Below, in pieces: positions 55,976 through 64,000 of a DNA stretch of 64,000 nt. The DNA lies in assembly GCF_029201565.1 (NCBI RefSeq), contig NZ_CP104002.1:3853501-3917500 (forward strand), in the 5' to 3' direction. The translations under genes and the position numbers were made by a program. The DNA comes from Devosia sp. SD17-2 (GTDB taxonomy: Bacteria > Pseudomonadota > Alphaproteobacteria > Rhizobiales > Devosiaceae). The notes beneath the pieces are model-generated. The model worked only from the letters and a program-made list of their open reading frames with translations, was not told the DNA's origin and searched no databases. Numbering within the stretch: position 1 is the stretch's first letter; each line of letters opens with the position of its first letter.

Positions 55976-57280
55976 TCAGAGCGTAATCCCGGCCTCGGCG
56001 AGCATCTGGGCAATTTCGACGCGCGCGCCGTTCTCTGCAATCGACTTGTTCGCCGCAATGCCGGTGAGGATCGACCAGGCGCCGGCCACCTGATCGGAGG
56101 CGCGGCCATATTGGTCTTCCGGCATTCCGTCCGGGTTGAAGAGATAGCCGAGCATGATCGGGTCAGCGCCGCCGTGGCTGCCCTTGCCGGTCCAGACGTC
56201 GAGCTTTTGGGGCAGACCACCGGCGAGATGGAGTTCAGTGGTCATGGCCTCGACTTCCTCGTCGCCGCCGCGCTCGCGATTACCACCGGCAAAGACGCCA
56301 TGGACCTCGATGTGCTTATGCGTCAGCTCACCCTTGGTGCCGTGGAACTTCACTTCCAGCCCCTCCCAGGGGGAATAGGCGACCAGCGTATAGTTGAGCG
56401 AAGTGCCCGAGGCATAGCGCGCCTGCACCTGCATCGTATCCTCAATGGTGATGTCGTCGGCAAAGACGCACTTGTCGCGCCAGTAGCCGTCGTCTTTTTC
56501 GGTATCGAGGTAGAGCTGCTTTAGTGGCTCATCGGCCTCAAGATCCATACGGAAGGCGCATTTGTGGGCGACCGGGCAGGTGTGGCAGCGGGGACCGTGG
56601 CCTTCGAGACCAAGCTTGATCGCCATTTCAGGCGTATAGAAATCGCGCTTGCCCGTGGCCGATACGGACACCGGAGTGGACGCCGCCCACCAGTTCAACA
56701 GGTCGAAATGGTGCGTGGACTTGTGCACCAGAAGGCCGCCCGACTTGTCCTTGTAGCGGTGCCAGCGGCGGAAGTAGTCGGCGCCATGGACCCGGTCGAG
56801 ATACCAGCGGAAATCGATGGCGGTAATCTCGCCAATGGTCCCGCTCATCAGGATTTCCTTGAGCTGGGTGCGCGCCGGCGAATAGCGGTAGTTGAAGGTC
56901 ACGGTGACCTTTTTGCCGGTTTCACGCTGCGCATCCATGATCCGCTTGAGCCGAGCCAGATCGGTGGTCATCGGCTTTTCGGTCATCACATTGCGACCGG
57001 CCCGCAGCGAGCGGACGATATACTCGTCGTGCAGATAGTCCGGCGTGGTGACGATCACCGTGTCCGGGTCCTGCTCGGTGAGCATGCGGTCGAAATCTTC
57101 GGCCAGATAGGTGGCAATGCCATTGCCACCACGGTTCGGTACCTTGCTGGCGGAGAGCGCAAGCCGGCTCTGGTTGACGTCACACAGTGCCACGAGTTCG
57201 GCGGTTTCGGCATGGGTTTCGGTGACGGCATTGCGGAACATCTGGTGCCGCCCGCCGGTCCCGACGATTGCATATTTCAT
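55976..57280 (-). CDS. Gfo/Idh/MocA oxidoreductase with cysteine cluster
   Basis: A 434-residue NAD(P)-dependent oxidoreductase. N-terminal nucleotide fold: MKYAIVGTGGRHQMFRNAV; EKPMTT with the catalytic Lys at about residue 102; then YRYSPARTQL. A Cys-x2-Cys-x5-Cys cluster lies in GPRCHTCPVAHKCAFRM (56558-56587), a feature of one subgroup of the family; it may bind a metal or form a disulfide. Substrate is likely a sugar, inositol or their acid. The ATG at 57280 matches homologues; an ATG at 57334 is possible. It follows the LysR gene and precedes the GntR gene on the same strand. Confidence 0.88.
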   Translation of the reverse strand: MKYAIVGTGGRHQMFRNAVTETHAETAELVALCDVNQSRLALSASKVPNRGGNGIATYLAEDFDRMLTEQDPDTVIVTTPDYLHDEYIVRSLRAGRNVMTEKPMTTDLARLKRIMDAQRETGKKVTVTFNYRYSPARTQLKEILMSGTIGEITAIDFRWYLDRVHGADYFRRWHRYKDKSGGLLVHKSTHHFDLLNWWAASTPVSVSATGKRDFYTPEMAIKLGLEGHGPRCHTCPVAHKCAFRMDLEADEPLKQLYLDTEKDDGYWRDKCVFADDITIEDTMQVQARYASGTSLNYTLVAYSPWEGLEVKFHGTKGELTHKHIEVHGVFAGGNRERGGDEEVEAMTTELHLAGGLPQKLDVWTGKGSHGGADPIMLGYLFNPDGMPEDQYGRASDQVAGAWSILTGIAANKSIAENGARVEIAQMLAEAGITL

Positions 57281-57361
57281 CTTTGGGGCTGTCGTCTTCG
57301 AACTATGGCCGATCCGGCCGGTTGCATCTACCATACAAGATTGACGATCCCGCCCAGCCTG

Positions 57362-58276
57362 TCAATCAAGCAGTGACGGGAAGGGCGAGGAAGACTTGAA
57401 GTGATCGGCGAGGAGATCGAACACCAATCTGATGCGGCGGCTCGTCCGCAGTTCGCGATGCGTAGCCAGCCAGGTGGGCACGGGGACGCCGGGAAACGCG
57501 GGAAAAGCATCCTCCACGTCCTCGGTCCGGCTGCCCACAGCCTCCATCATGACGCCAAGGCCGAGCCCCTGCCGCACCCAGCTCCACCCCACGAGGGCGC
57601 TGCCCGTGGTCAGCGGGAAATTCCGGTCGGTCACCGCTATGCCCCGGCGCGCCAGTTCGGCAATCATGAGATCGTTGCGCTCACTGACGCCGACAAAATC
57701 CAGCCGCGAGAGATCCTCGACGCTGGCCGGTCGTCCCACGCGATCGAGATAGCTGCGGCTGCCGTAAATCCGCGCCGAGGCATCGGGACAGCGCCGGGCG
57801 ATCAGCTCGTCCTGTTCCGGCCGAACATGCCGAATGGCAATATCGGCGCGGCGACGCATCAGATCCTCGACCTCATTGGAGGCGAGCACGTCGATGACGA
57901 GATTTGGCGCCAGCTCGCGCACCCGGGTGAGAAACGGCGGCAGCACGTGTACAGCGTAAACATCGCTGGTGGTGACACGCACCACGCCTTCGATCGCATG
58001 AGACTGCCGGGAGGCAATCAGCGAAATGCGATTGGCGGCTTCGCCCATGGCTTGAAGCGGGGCAACGAACTCTCGCCCGGCCTGGGTCAGCACCAGTTTC
58101 CGGCCGAGCCGTTCGAACAGGGTGACGCCAAGCGCCGCTTCAAGGGCCGCAACCTGTCGCCCGAGCGTTGGCTGGGTAAGCCCCAATTGGCGGGCAGCGG
58201 CGGACAATGACCCTGCCTCTACCGTCGCCAGCAGGGCCCGAACCTGGTTCCAATCGAAGTCGCCGCCCTTTTCCAT
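57362..58276 (-). CDS. LysR family transcriptional regulator
   Basis: A 304-residue regulator. N-terminal helix-turn-helix: DWNQVRALLATVEAGSLSAAARQLGLTQPTLGRQVAALEAALG, then LFERLGRKLVLTQAGREFVAPL. The effector-binding C-terminal half has the usual LysR substrate-binding pattern. ATG 58276 overlaps no other gene; GntR/LysR/Gfo genes are on the same strand, and the divergent methyltransferase starts 93 bases away, the usual arrangement for a LysR target. Effector unknown. Confidence 0.9.
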   Translation of the reverse strand: MEKGGDFDWNQVRALLATVEAGSLSAAARQLGLTQPTLGRQVAALEAALGVTLFERLGRKLVLTQAGREFVAPLQAMGEAANRISLIASRQSHAIEGVVRVTTSDVYAVHVLPPFLTRVRELAPNLVIDVLASNEVEDLMRRRADIAIRHVRPEQDELIARRCPDASARIYGSRSYLDRVGRPASVEDLSRLDFVGVSERNDLMIAELARRGIAVTDRNFPLTTGSALVGWSWVRQGLGLGVMMEAVGSRTEDVEDAFPAFPGVPVPTWLATHRELRTSRRIRLVFDLLADHFKSSSPFPSLLD

Positions 58277-58368
58277 GCATATGTGTATATCGATTGTGCC
58301 TAAATCTGCAATTTTGTTGATGATCCGGGCGGCGTAGATTTGCGGCCAATGTGATGAGGAGCCAGGCC

Positions 58369-58992
58369 ATGGCCGCGAGTAGTTTCTGGGATAGGACCGC
58401 TGACAAATACGCGGCCACGCCGATCGCCGACGAGGCGAGCTATCAGGTCAAACTGGCCGAGACGCGTCGGCGCATGCGCAGCGACATGAATGTGCTCGAG
58501 TTCGGCTGCGGTACCGGCTCAACCGCCGTCCTTCACGCACCCCATGTCCAGCATATACGCGCCGTCGATTTCTCAAGCCGGATGATCGAAATCGCCCAGG
58601 GGAAGGCCGAGGCCGCCGGAATAAGAAATGTCAGTTTCGAGCAGGGGGCCATCGAGGATATCGCGCTCGAGAGCGACAGTTTCGACATGGTGATGGCGAT
58701 GTCGGTCCTGCACCTTCTCGAAGACAAGGCCAAGGCCATAAGCACCGTGCACCGTGTGCTCAAGCCCGGCGGCTATTTCGTTTCGAGCACAGCCTGCGTG
58801 GCCGAAATGATCCCCCTCTTTGGCCTCATCGCGCCGCTCGGCAAGCGTCTGGGCCTCCTGCCCCATATCGATGTCATGCGCACGTCCCAACTCATTGACG
58901 CTTTCGAGCGCGCCGGATTTTCCATTGAGCACCAGTGGCGGCCCAAACGCATGGCGGCTCATTTCGTCATCGCCCGCAAGCGCGGCAGCTAG
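58369..58992 (+). CDS. Class I SAM-dependent methyltransferase
   Basis: A 207-residue methyltransferase. The SAM-binding loop is VLEFGCGTGSTAVLHA near residue 45-55, followed by AVDFSSRMIEIAQGKA for the ribose and DMVMAMSVLHLLEDKAKAI. Family 11-like (ubiE/COQ5 style small-molecule methyltransferase). Substrate unknown. ATG 58369 has GAGGAGCC upstream and gives a better N-terminus than 58351. It is divergent from the LysR gene and could be its target. Confidence 0.88.
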   Translation: MAASSFWDRTADKYAATPIADEASYQVKLAETRRRMRSDMNVLEFGCGTGSTAVLHAPHVQHIRAVDFSSRMIEIAQGKAEAAGIRNVSFEQGAIEDIALESDSFDMVMAMSVLHLLEDKAKAISTVHRVLKPGGYFVSSTACVAEMIPLFGLIAPLGKRLGLLPHIDVMRTSQLIDAFERAGFSIEHQWRPKRMAAHFVIARKRGS

Positions 58993-59127
58993 GCCGGTCA
59001 GGACGCTTTGCCCCACAAGCGCGAGAGGGTTTTCCGAATCGGTCCCAGTGTGTGCTAGGACAGCTCCATCAGTTAAGCCGCGCGGGGATTTTGTGCCCTT
59101 TTCTGGCCTTGTGCGGCAGGAGTTGTG

Positions 59128-60642
59128 ATGCAGGTAGCGATCGACATGGGCGAGAGCCGGGGGGCCGGCGCCGCCCATATGAACCTCGAAGAATTGTTGG
59201 CGACCCGCCTCTTGGTGCAGGGCAATTCCGGTTCGGGCAAGTCACACTTGCTGCGCCGGTTGCTGGAGCAGTCCGCACCCTGGGTGCAGCAATGCGTTAT
59301 TGATCCGGAAGGGGATTTTGTCACCCTCGCCGACAAGTTCGGCCATCTGGTGGTTGATGCCACGCGGACGGAAGCCGAGTTGACCCGGATTGCCGCGCGC
59401 GTGCGCCAGCACCGGGTGTCGGTGGTGGTCAATCTTGAAGGGCTCGACGCCGAGCAGCAGATGCGCGCTGCCGCAGCCTTCCTTGGCGGCATGTTCGACG
59501 CCGACCGCGACTATTGGTATCCCGTGCTCGTGGTGGTCGACGAAGCCCAGCTCTTTGCGCCCGCTGTCGGCGGCGAAGTCTCCGACGAAGCGCGAAAAGC
59601 CTCGCTGGGCGCCATGACCAATCTCATGTGCCGTGGCCGAAAGCGCGGCCTTGCCGGCGTCATCGCCACGCAGCGCCTTGCCAAGCTTGCGAAAAACGTG
59701 GCGGCCGAGGCCTCCAATTTCCTCATGGGCCGTACCTTCCTCGATATCGACATGGCCCGCGCCGCCGATCTCCTCGGCATGGACCGCCGACAGGCCGAGC
59801 AGTTCCGCGATCTGGCCCGTGGTCATTTCGTCGCCCTCGGGCCCGCGATCTCCCGTCGTCCGCTGCCGGTGGTGATCGGAGCGGTGGAAACCGCGCCGCG
59901 CTCGACCAGCCCCAAGCTGACGCCGCTTCCAGAAGCGCCCGAAGATGCGGCCGATCTCATCTTCACGATGGATCCGGAAGAACTGGCGCGTCCCATCGTG
60001 CGGCGTCCCCCGCCCCCGCCGCCGCCCTCGACCAATGACCTTCTTGCCCAGGTGGCCCGCGCCCGCGCCGAACGCGAGCCGGAAGCTCCCGCGTCGCTGT
60101 TCCCGGAAATCGACGAAGCCGAACGCGAGGCCATGATCAAGGCCGTGATGATCGAGCTGATGAGCGATCCCGACGCCGGCTTCCGCACGACGGCCCAGCT
60201 CTATCAGGACTTTCTGGTGCGCTGCCGCATTCGACGCGTCCCCGGCGAGCCGCCAGCCCTGCCCGCTTTCAAGCGCCTCCTCGCCATTGCGCGCGTGGCG
60301 CCGGATGAGGAAGTGGCCGCCTCGGACGGCTGGCAGCAGGCGCTGTCGCTGTCTGAAACCCTGACGGACGACGTTCAGGGCGTGTTCCTTGTCGTCGCGC
60401 AGGCGGCCCTCACCGGCCAGCCTTGCCCGTCTGACGCAACCATCGCCCGCCTCTATGGCACCCATTCGGCAAGCCGTGCCCGGCGTCTGCTGACCTGGTT
60501 CGAAGAGCGCGGCCTCATCGTCATCCGCACGGACTTCCGAGGCCTGCGCATCGCGGCCTTCCCCGATCTTGGGGCCGAGACCACGCCGGGCGATCCGGCC
60601 GGTCCCGATGTGCTCGCTGACGAGCGCGGCGCGGCAGAATAA
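59128..60642 (+). CDS. HerA-like ATPase (DUF87-type) with C-terminal winged helix
   Basis: A 504-residue ATPase. Walker A VQGNSGSGKSHLLRRLLEQ at residues 31-50 and Walker B PVLVVVDEAQLFAP, with the Asp-Glu near 138-139, then a sensor-type block ATQRLAKLAKNVAAEASNFLMGRTFL. A long linker with a run of eight prolines at about residue 294 leads to a C-terminal helical, winged-helix-like module GTHSASRARRLLTWFEERGLIVIRTDFRGLRI. HerA enzymes pump DNA with NurA nuclease in archaea; no NurA gene is here, so the role is open. ATG 59128 has AGGAG upstream. Confidence 0.85.
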   Translation: MQVAIDMGESRGAGAAHMNLEELLATRLLVQGNSGSGKSHLLRRLLEQSAPWVQQCVIDPEGDFVTLADKFGHLVVDATRTEAELTRIAARVRQHRVSVVVNLEGLDAEQQMRAAAAFLGGMFDADRDYWYPVLVVVDEAQLFAPAVGGEVSDEARKASLGAMTNLMCRGRKRGLAGVIATQRLAKLAKNVAAEASNFLMGRTFLDIDMARAADLLGMDRRQAEQFRDLARGHFVALGPAISRRPLPVVIGAVETAPRSTSPKLTPLPEAPEDAADLIFTMDPEELARPIVRRPPPPPPPSTNDLLAQVARARAEREPEAPASLFPEIDEAEREAMIKAVMIELMSDPDAGFRTTAQLYQDFLVRCRIRRVPGEPPALPAFKRLLAIARVAPDEEVAASDGWQQALSLSETLTDDVQGVFLVVAQAALTGQPCPSDATIARLYGTHSASRARRLLTWFEERGLIVIRTDFRGLRIAAFPDLGAETTPGDPAGPDVLADERGAAE

Positions 60643-60657
60643 GACACCGGAATTGAA

Positions 60658-60686
60658 AAGGGCGGCCCGCAGGCCGCCCTATCTCT
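60658..60686. terminator. Bidirectional terminator between HerA-like and nucleoside hydrolase genes
   Basis: GGGCGGCC (60660-60667), loop CGCA and GGCCGCCC (60672-60679), flanked by AAAAG before and TATCTCTTTTC after. Works for both convergent genes. Confidence 0.8.
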
Positions 60687-60688
60687 TT

Positions 60689-61645
60689 TCAGTTGGCGTT
60701 CGCCCGATAGGCGACCGAAGCGCGATAGAGCGCCACCAGCCGATCCACCTTGGCTTCCTCGATGATCGTCACCATCGGCGTGCCCAGCCGCCCCGACGGA
60801 TCCACAACCGTCATGCCGCGGGTGATCCCCGGCGCCAGCGACACGCCGATAGAGGCGCGAATGGTCTTGGTCACCAGCTCAGGCTCGATGACAGCGGCAA
60901 TGGCCAGTGGATCGACAAAGCGGAAGTGATCTTCGCCGCCATAGCCGACAGTGGTGCGTCGGGCGTGCTCGACAAGCGCGGTCGAAAACTGCTTTTCCGG
61001 GCTGTCCGGAATTTCCGCCAGCATGGCCTCGACTTCTGCGCCGGTCATGAAATGGGTGACGCAGGGCTCCCAGGGAGCGACCAGCATCTCGATCTCGGCA
61101 CCGAAGACGATCGCGGCGGCCTCGGGATCGGCATAGATATTGAACTCTGCCGCCGGCGTGGTGTTGCCGCGCCCATAAACGGTCGCGCCCATGATGGTGA
61201 GTTGGCCGATGCCTGCGACGATATCGGGCGCAATACGCAGCGCCAGCGCGAGATTGGTCAGAGGACCGATCATCAGGATATCAACCTTATCTCCGGCGGC
61301 GGCCGCAGCGCGGAACGTCGAGACGAGGAAACTAATAGCATCCGTGCCGGCGATTTCGGGCAGAACTGCCGGGCGCGGTGCACCACCCAGGCCGTCGTCG
61401 CCATGGATATATTTCGCGTCGATAACCGGCTGTGTCAGCGGCCGCTCGGCGCCCTTGTGCACCGGAACATCGCCCTTGCCGGCAACGGCCAGCACGGTGA
61501 GGATGTTGCGCGTGGCAGCGTCGAGCCCGACATTGCCGAAAACCGTGGTGATATAGTCTGGCGTCCGGTCGTTGGCGATCATCATGAGAAGCGCCTGAGC
61601 GTCATCAACGCCGCCGTCGGTATCCAGGATAAGTTTGCGTACCAT
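60689..61645 (-). CDS. Inosine/uridine-preferring nucleoside hydrolase
   Basis: A 318-residue hydrolase that splits ribonucleosides to base and ribose. The calcium-binding N-terminal motif is LDTDGGVDDAQALLMM (usual DTDPGxDD), with Gly in place of Pro at the third position; the later NVGLDAATRNILTVLAVAG and the C-terminal FRFVDPLAIAAVIEPELV fit the family, including the catalytic His region. Cytoplasmic. Divergent from adenine deaminase: bases released here could be deaminated there. The ATG at 61645 lacks a strong ribosome binding site. Confidence 0.87.
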   Translation of the reverse strand: MVRKLILDTDGGVDDAQALLMMIANDRTPDYITTVFGNVGLDAATRNILTVLAVAGKGDVPVHKGAERPLTQPVIDAKYIHGDDGLGGAPRPAVLPEIAGTDAISFLVSTFRAAAAAGDKVDILMIGPLTNLALALRIAPDIVAGIGQLTIMGATVYGRGNTTPAAEFNIYADPEAAAIVFGAEIEMLVAPWEPCVTHFMTGAEVEAMLAEIPDSPEKQFSTALVEHARRTTVGYGGEDHFRFVDPLAIAAVIEPELVTKTIRASIGVSLAPGITRGMTVVDPSGRLGTPMVTIIEEAKVDRLVALYRASVAYRANAN

Positions 61646-61865
61646 TATATTGTCCCAGTCGGGCCACTTCGCGGCGGCCTTCGATAATTGGAGTTGAGTG
61701 GCGAATTAGACGGGTCGCCCGGCCCTTGAACCAGCCCCTGCCAATAAACGAGCCTGCGCCGCCTGTCAGCCCCAGGCGAGCCAAATGGTCGCGGGCGATT
61801 GCCGCGCGGCCGTTCGCCATGGCACAGAACGAGTACCAATCTCCATTTGCCTTCTGGACCAGCCC

Positions 61866-63734
61866 GTGACCGATACGCTCCCCGACGACCTCATCATCAA
61901 TGCCAGAGATGAAGTGGCCATCCGCAAGCATCTGGCGCTGGTCGCCCTCGGCAAGCGCCCCGCCGATCGCGCCATCCGCATTGGGCGTCTGCTCGATGTC
62001 TGCGGCCGCAACTGGCACGAAGACCAGGAAGTGGTCATCTCCGGCCGCCGCATCGCCTGGGTGGGCCCCACGGGCGCCTATCCCGGCGCGGTCAAGGAAC
62101 GGATCGACCGGCGCCATCTCAGCGCCGTCCCCGGCTTTGGCGAGGTGCACAAGCATATTGAATCCAGCCACCTGACCCCCGAATGGGAGGCCGCGCTGGT
62201 TCTCCCGCATGGCTGCACCTGGACCTGTGAAGCCAGCCACGAATTCTCTAACGTCAATGGTCCGAAAAACCTCGAATTCTGGCTGACCGCCCGCAAGGCC
62301 GGCTCTCCGGCAAAAATCTTCCCCCTGCCCGGCTCGGCCGTGCCACCGACGGCCTATGAATGGGGCGGCGGACATTTCGGCTTTGACGAGCAGCAGGGCT
62401 TTCTGCGCGACGAACTCTCGGTAGCCGGCCTCGACGAGGTCATGGACTGGCCTGCCGTGTGGAACCCAGAGAACCCGTCCCATGAGCGCCTCTGGGGCAT
62501 GATCGAAGCCACCTTCGCCCAGCGCGGTGTCGTTGAAGGCCATGCGGCCGGCATGCGCGACATCAACGACATCAATGCTTTCGCCGGCGCCGGCATGGCG
62601 TCCGATCACGAGGCCTGGACCACGGAGGAAGTCGCCGACAAACTGCGCCGCGGCCTCTTCATGGAACTGCGCCCCCATTCCCTCCAGGACATGATCAAGG
62701 GCCTCCTCGCCGCCGGGCAGCAGGACTGGTCGAACTTTGCCCTCTGCACCGATGATCGCAGCGCCTCGGACACGATGAAGCTAGGCGCCACCGACCATAA
62801 TGTCCGCCTCGCCATGGAAGCCGGTCTACCGCTCGAGATCGCCGTGCAGATGGTCACCATCAATCCGGCCCGCCACATGCGCGTTACGCCTTGGGTCGGC
62901 GCCATTGCCCCCGGTCGCTTTGCCGACCTCGTGCTGCTCGACGATGAAAAATCGCTCTCCATCGCCGAAGTCTGGGCCGATGGCCGTCAGGTCTCCGAGG
63001 GCAAGGCCTATGTCGCCGAAGTCCCAAAAATCGACTGGCCGGAATGGGCGCGTCGCTCGGTCAAAATCCAACGCACCGTAACCGCTCAGGATTTCGCCAT
63101 TGCCGCGCCAGCGGAACGCCAGAACGTCAATGCTGCTCTCCTTCGTCCCTTCCATTGGCACGACGAGTTCATCACCAGCGAACTGTCGGTCGTCGATGGC
63201 TTGGTTCAGCGCGACAGCGATCGCAACATCACAAAATTCGCCATCGTCGACCGCTTCTCGGGCGAGGCAAAAATCGCAAAAATGTTCTGGCTGGGTACCG
63301 GACCGAAGACGCCAAACACGGCGCTGGCCTGCTCGATGGGCCACGACAAGCACAATATCTGGGTCGTGGGGTCTTCAGACGATGCGATGGCCCTGGCCGT
63401 CAACACGCTCAACGAGATCCAGGGTGGCTGGGCCCTTGTGAGCGGCGGTAAGGTCCTCGCCACGGTCCGCTACGAGATTGGTGGGCTCATGACCTGCCGG
63501 CCGGCGCCAGAGCTCGATGCGGAGATGGTTGAGCTCTATCGCCAGGGCGAAACCATAGAATGGATGTATGAGCCTACCTTCTCGCCCCGCTGGTGGCCCG
63601 GCTTCCCCGAACGCCTCGCTTTTGCGACGCTCACCTGCTCTCCCTGGCGCTGGGTGCTGGTCGCGCCCTCCCCGCTGGCTCCGGACGGCTTCGTCAATGT
63701 CAGTACCGGCGAGACCCATCCCATCGTCTGGTAA
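61866..63734 (+). CDS. ade: Adenine deaminase
   Basis: Amidohydrolase converting adenine to hypoxanthine and ammonia in purine salvage. The GTG at 61866 gives 622 residues; an ATG at 61785 would add 27 without homology. The N-terminal metal motif is PGFGEVHKHIESSHL (usual IDxHxH; here GEVHKH, so one position differs but both His remain). Later EGHAAGMRDINDINAFAGAG and DDRSASDTMKLGATDH supply the other metal ligands. The C-terminal CGLMTCRPAPELDAEM-like domain is typical of adenine deaminase. Substrate could be a related pterin or purine. The gene is divergent from a nucleoside hydrolase. Confidence 0.85.
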   Translation: MTDTLPDDLIINARDEVAIRKHLALVALGKRPADRAIRIGRLLDVCGRNWHEDQEVVISGRRIAWVGPTGAYPGAVKERIDRRHLSAVPGFGEVHKHIESSHLTPEWEAALVLPHGCTWTCEASHEFSNVNGPKNLEFWLTARKAGSPAKIFPLPGSAVPPTAYEWGGGHFGFDEQQGFLRDELSVAGLDEVMDWPAVWNPENPSHERLWGMIEATFAQRGVVEGHAAGMRDINDINAFAGAGMASDHEAWTTEEVADKLRRGLFMELRPHSLQDMIKGLLAAGQQDWSNFALCTDDRSASDTMKLGATDHNVRLAMEAGLPLEIAVQMVTINPARHMRVTPWVGAIAPGRFADLVLLDDEKSLSIAEVWADGRQVSEGKAYVAEVPKIDWPEWARRSVKIQRTVTAQDFAIAAPAERQNVNAALLRPFHWHDEFITSELSVVDGLVQRDSDRNITKFAIVDRFSGEAKIAKMFWLGTGPKTPNTALACSMGHDKHNIWVVGSSDDAMALAVNTLNEIQGGWALVSGGKVLATVRYEIGGLMTCRPAPELDAEMVELYRQGETIEWMYEPTFSPRWWPGFPERLAFATLTCSPWRWVLVAPSPLAPDGFVNVSTGETHPIVW

Positions 63735-63742
63735 CAAACAGA

Positions 63743-63767
63743 AAGGGGCCCTCGGGCCCCTTTTTTC
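63743..63767 (+). terminator. Terminator after adenine deaminase
   Basis: GGGGCCC and GGGCCCC with a minimal loop, followed by six Ts. Lies nine bases after the ade stop. Confidence 0.85.
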
Positions 63768-63846
63768 TCACTTTGAGCGTCTCAACGCTGACAGTGTGCT
63801 AACGAACTCGCGGTGTGTTCTACCCTTCATCCGAAGCCTGAACGTC

Positions 63847-63879
63847 AAAAAGCCCCGGCTTTATGGGCCGGGGCTTTTT
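63847..63879 (-). terminator. rRNA operon terminator (leftward)
   Basis: AAAAAGCCCCGGC and GCCGGGGCTTTTT form a thirteen-pair stem with a seven-base loop. On the minus strand it lies about 35 bases past the 5S rRNA 3' end, and serves the rrn operon. Confidence 0.85.
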
Positions 63880-63914
63880 GGATTGGATCGTATTGAGATT
63901 GAGCGTTTTTGGTA

Positions 63915-64000
63915 GACCTTGCAGTGACCTACTCTCCCAAGTCTTGAGACTTAGTACCATTGGCGCGGAGGGATTTGACGGTCGAGTTCGGGATGGGATC
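63915..64000 (-). rRNA. rrf: 5S ribosomal RNA, 3' part
   Basis: On the minus strand the sequence reads ATCCCATCCCGAACTCGAC..., then the loop E region and GGGAGAGTAGGTCACTGCAAGGTC, the standard alphaproteobacterial 5S 3' end. About 86 of roughly 115 bases are visible; the rest lies past the right edge. Confidence 0.93.

Overview
The window looks like chromosomal DNA of a GC-rich alphaproteobacterium of the Hyphomicrobiales, most likely Devosia or a close relative. This rests on gene content and protein style (Omp25-like porin, ExoD, fused mannose-1-phosphate guanylyltransferase, LiuR-type MerR regulator, 5S rRNA sequence). The genus is an inference. The window has no phage, insertion sequence, CRISPR array or tRNA that I could recognise. 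It ends inside a 5S rRNA gene on the minus strand, so an rRNA operon lies beyond the right edge.

Layout. 1-13.7 kb: cell-surface genes at both ends. These are a cut-off membrane protein, a polytopic membrane protein in AT-richer DNA, gmd and rmd for GDP-D-rhamnose, then an Omp25-like porin, manC and a GT4 glycosyltransferase. Between them lie RidA, an LprI/DUF3298 secreted protein, a GGDEF protein, an esterase and L-serine dehydratase. 13.7-21.7 kb: nadA, KDPG aldolase, an orphan sugar-binding protein with a sulfatase, modA and modB without modC, and an lldD-type FMN dehydrogenase. 22-24.1 kb: a UDP-xylose synthase overlapping a GT90 glycosyltransferase. 24.2-29.9 kb: a complete peptide ABC operon (oppABCDF order) with a hairpin after oppA. 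30.2-34 kb: ExoD, a HisKA_2 sensor kinase, and an overlapping DnaJ/VWA gene pair. 34-37.1 kb: alanine racemase and D-amino-acid dehydrogenase, divergent from an Lrp/AsnC regulator.

37.2-45.7 kb is a fatty-acid beta-oxidation regulon: fadE, fadB/J-like and thiolase leftward, fadD and a MerR regulator rightward, with two matching ACGT-type palindromes in the divergent promoter region. 45.7-49.1 kb: a CX5R phosphatase, a UVR-motif protein, an ATP-dependent DNA ligase and its MBL-fold exonuclease partner. 49.2-52.1 kb: a frameshifted aldo/keto reductase, an esterase and an intact aldo/keto reductase. 52.2-60.6 kb: an M16C peptidase, a GntR regulator, a Gfo/Idh oxidoreductase with a cysteine cluster, a LysR regulator, a methyltransferase and a HerA-like ATPase. 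60.7-63.7 kb: nucleoside hydrolase divergent from adenine deaminase (purine salvage).

GC-rich palindromic intergenic repeats of one family (CCTCCCCC...GGGGGAGG) occur at six places. I did not find a demonstrably new multi-gene system. The best leads are the UDP-xylose synthase/GT90 pair, the paired palindromes controlling the fad genes, the Cys-cluster oxidoreductase, the broken aldo/keto reductase and the shared GTTAGC-N5-GTTAGC element.
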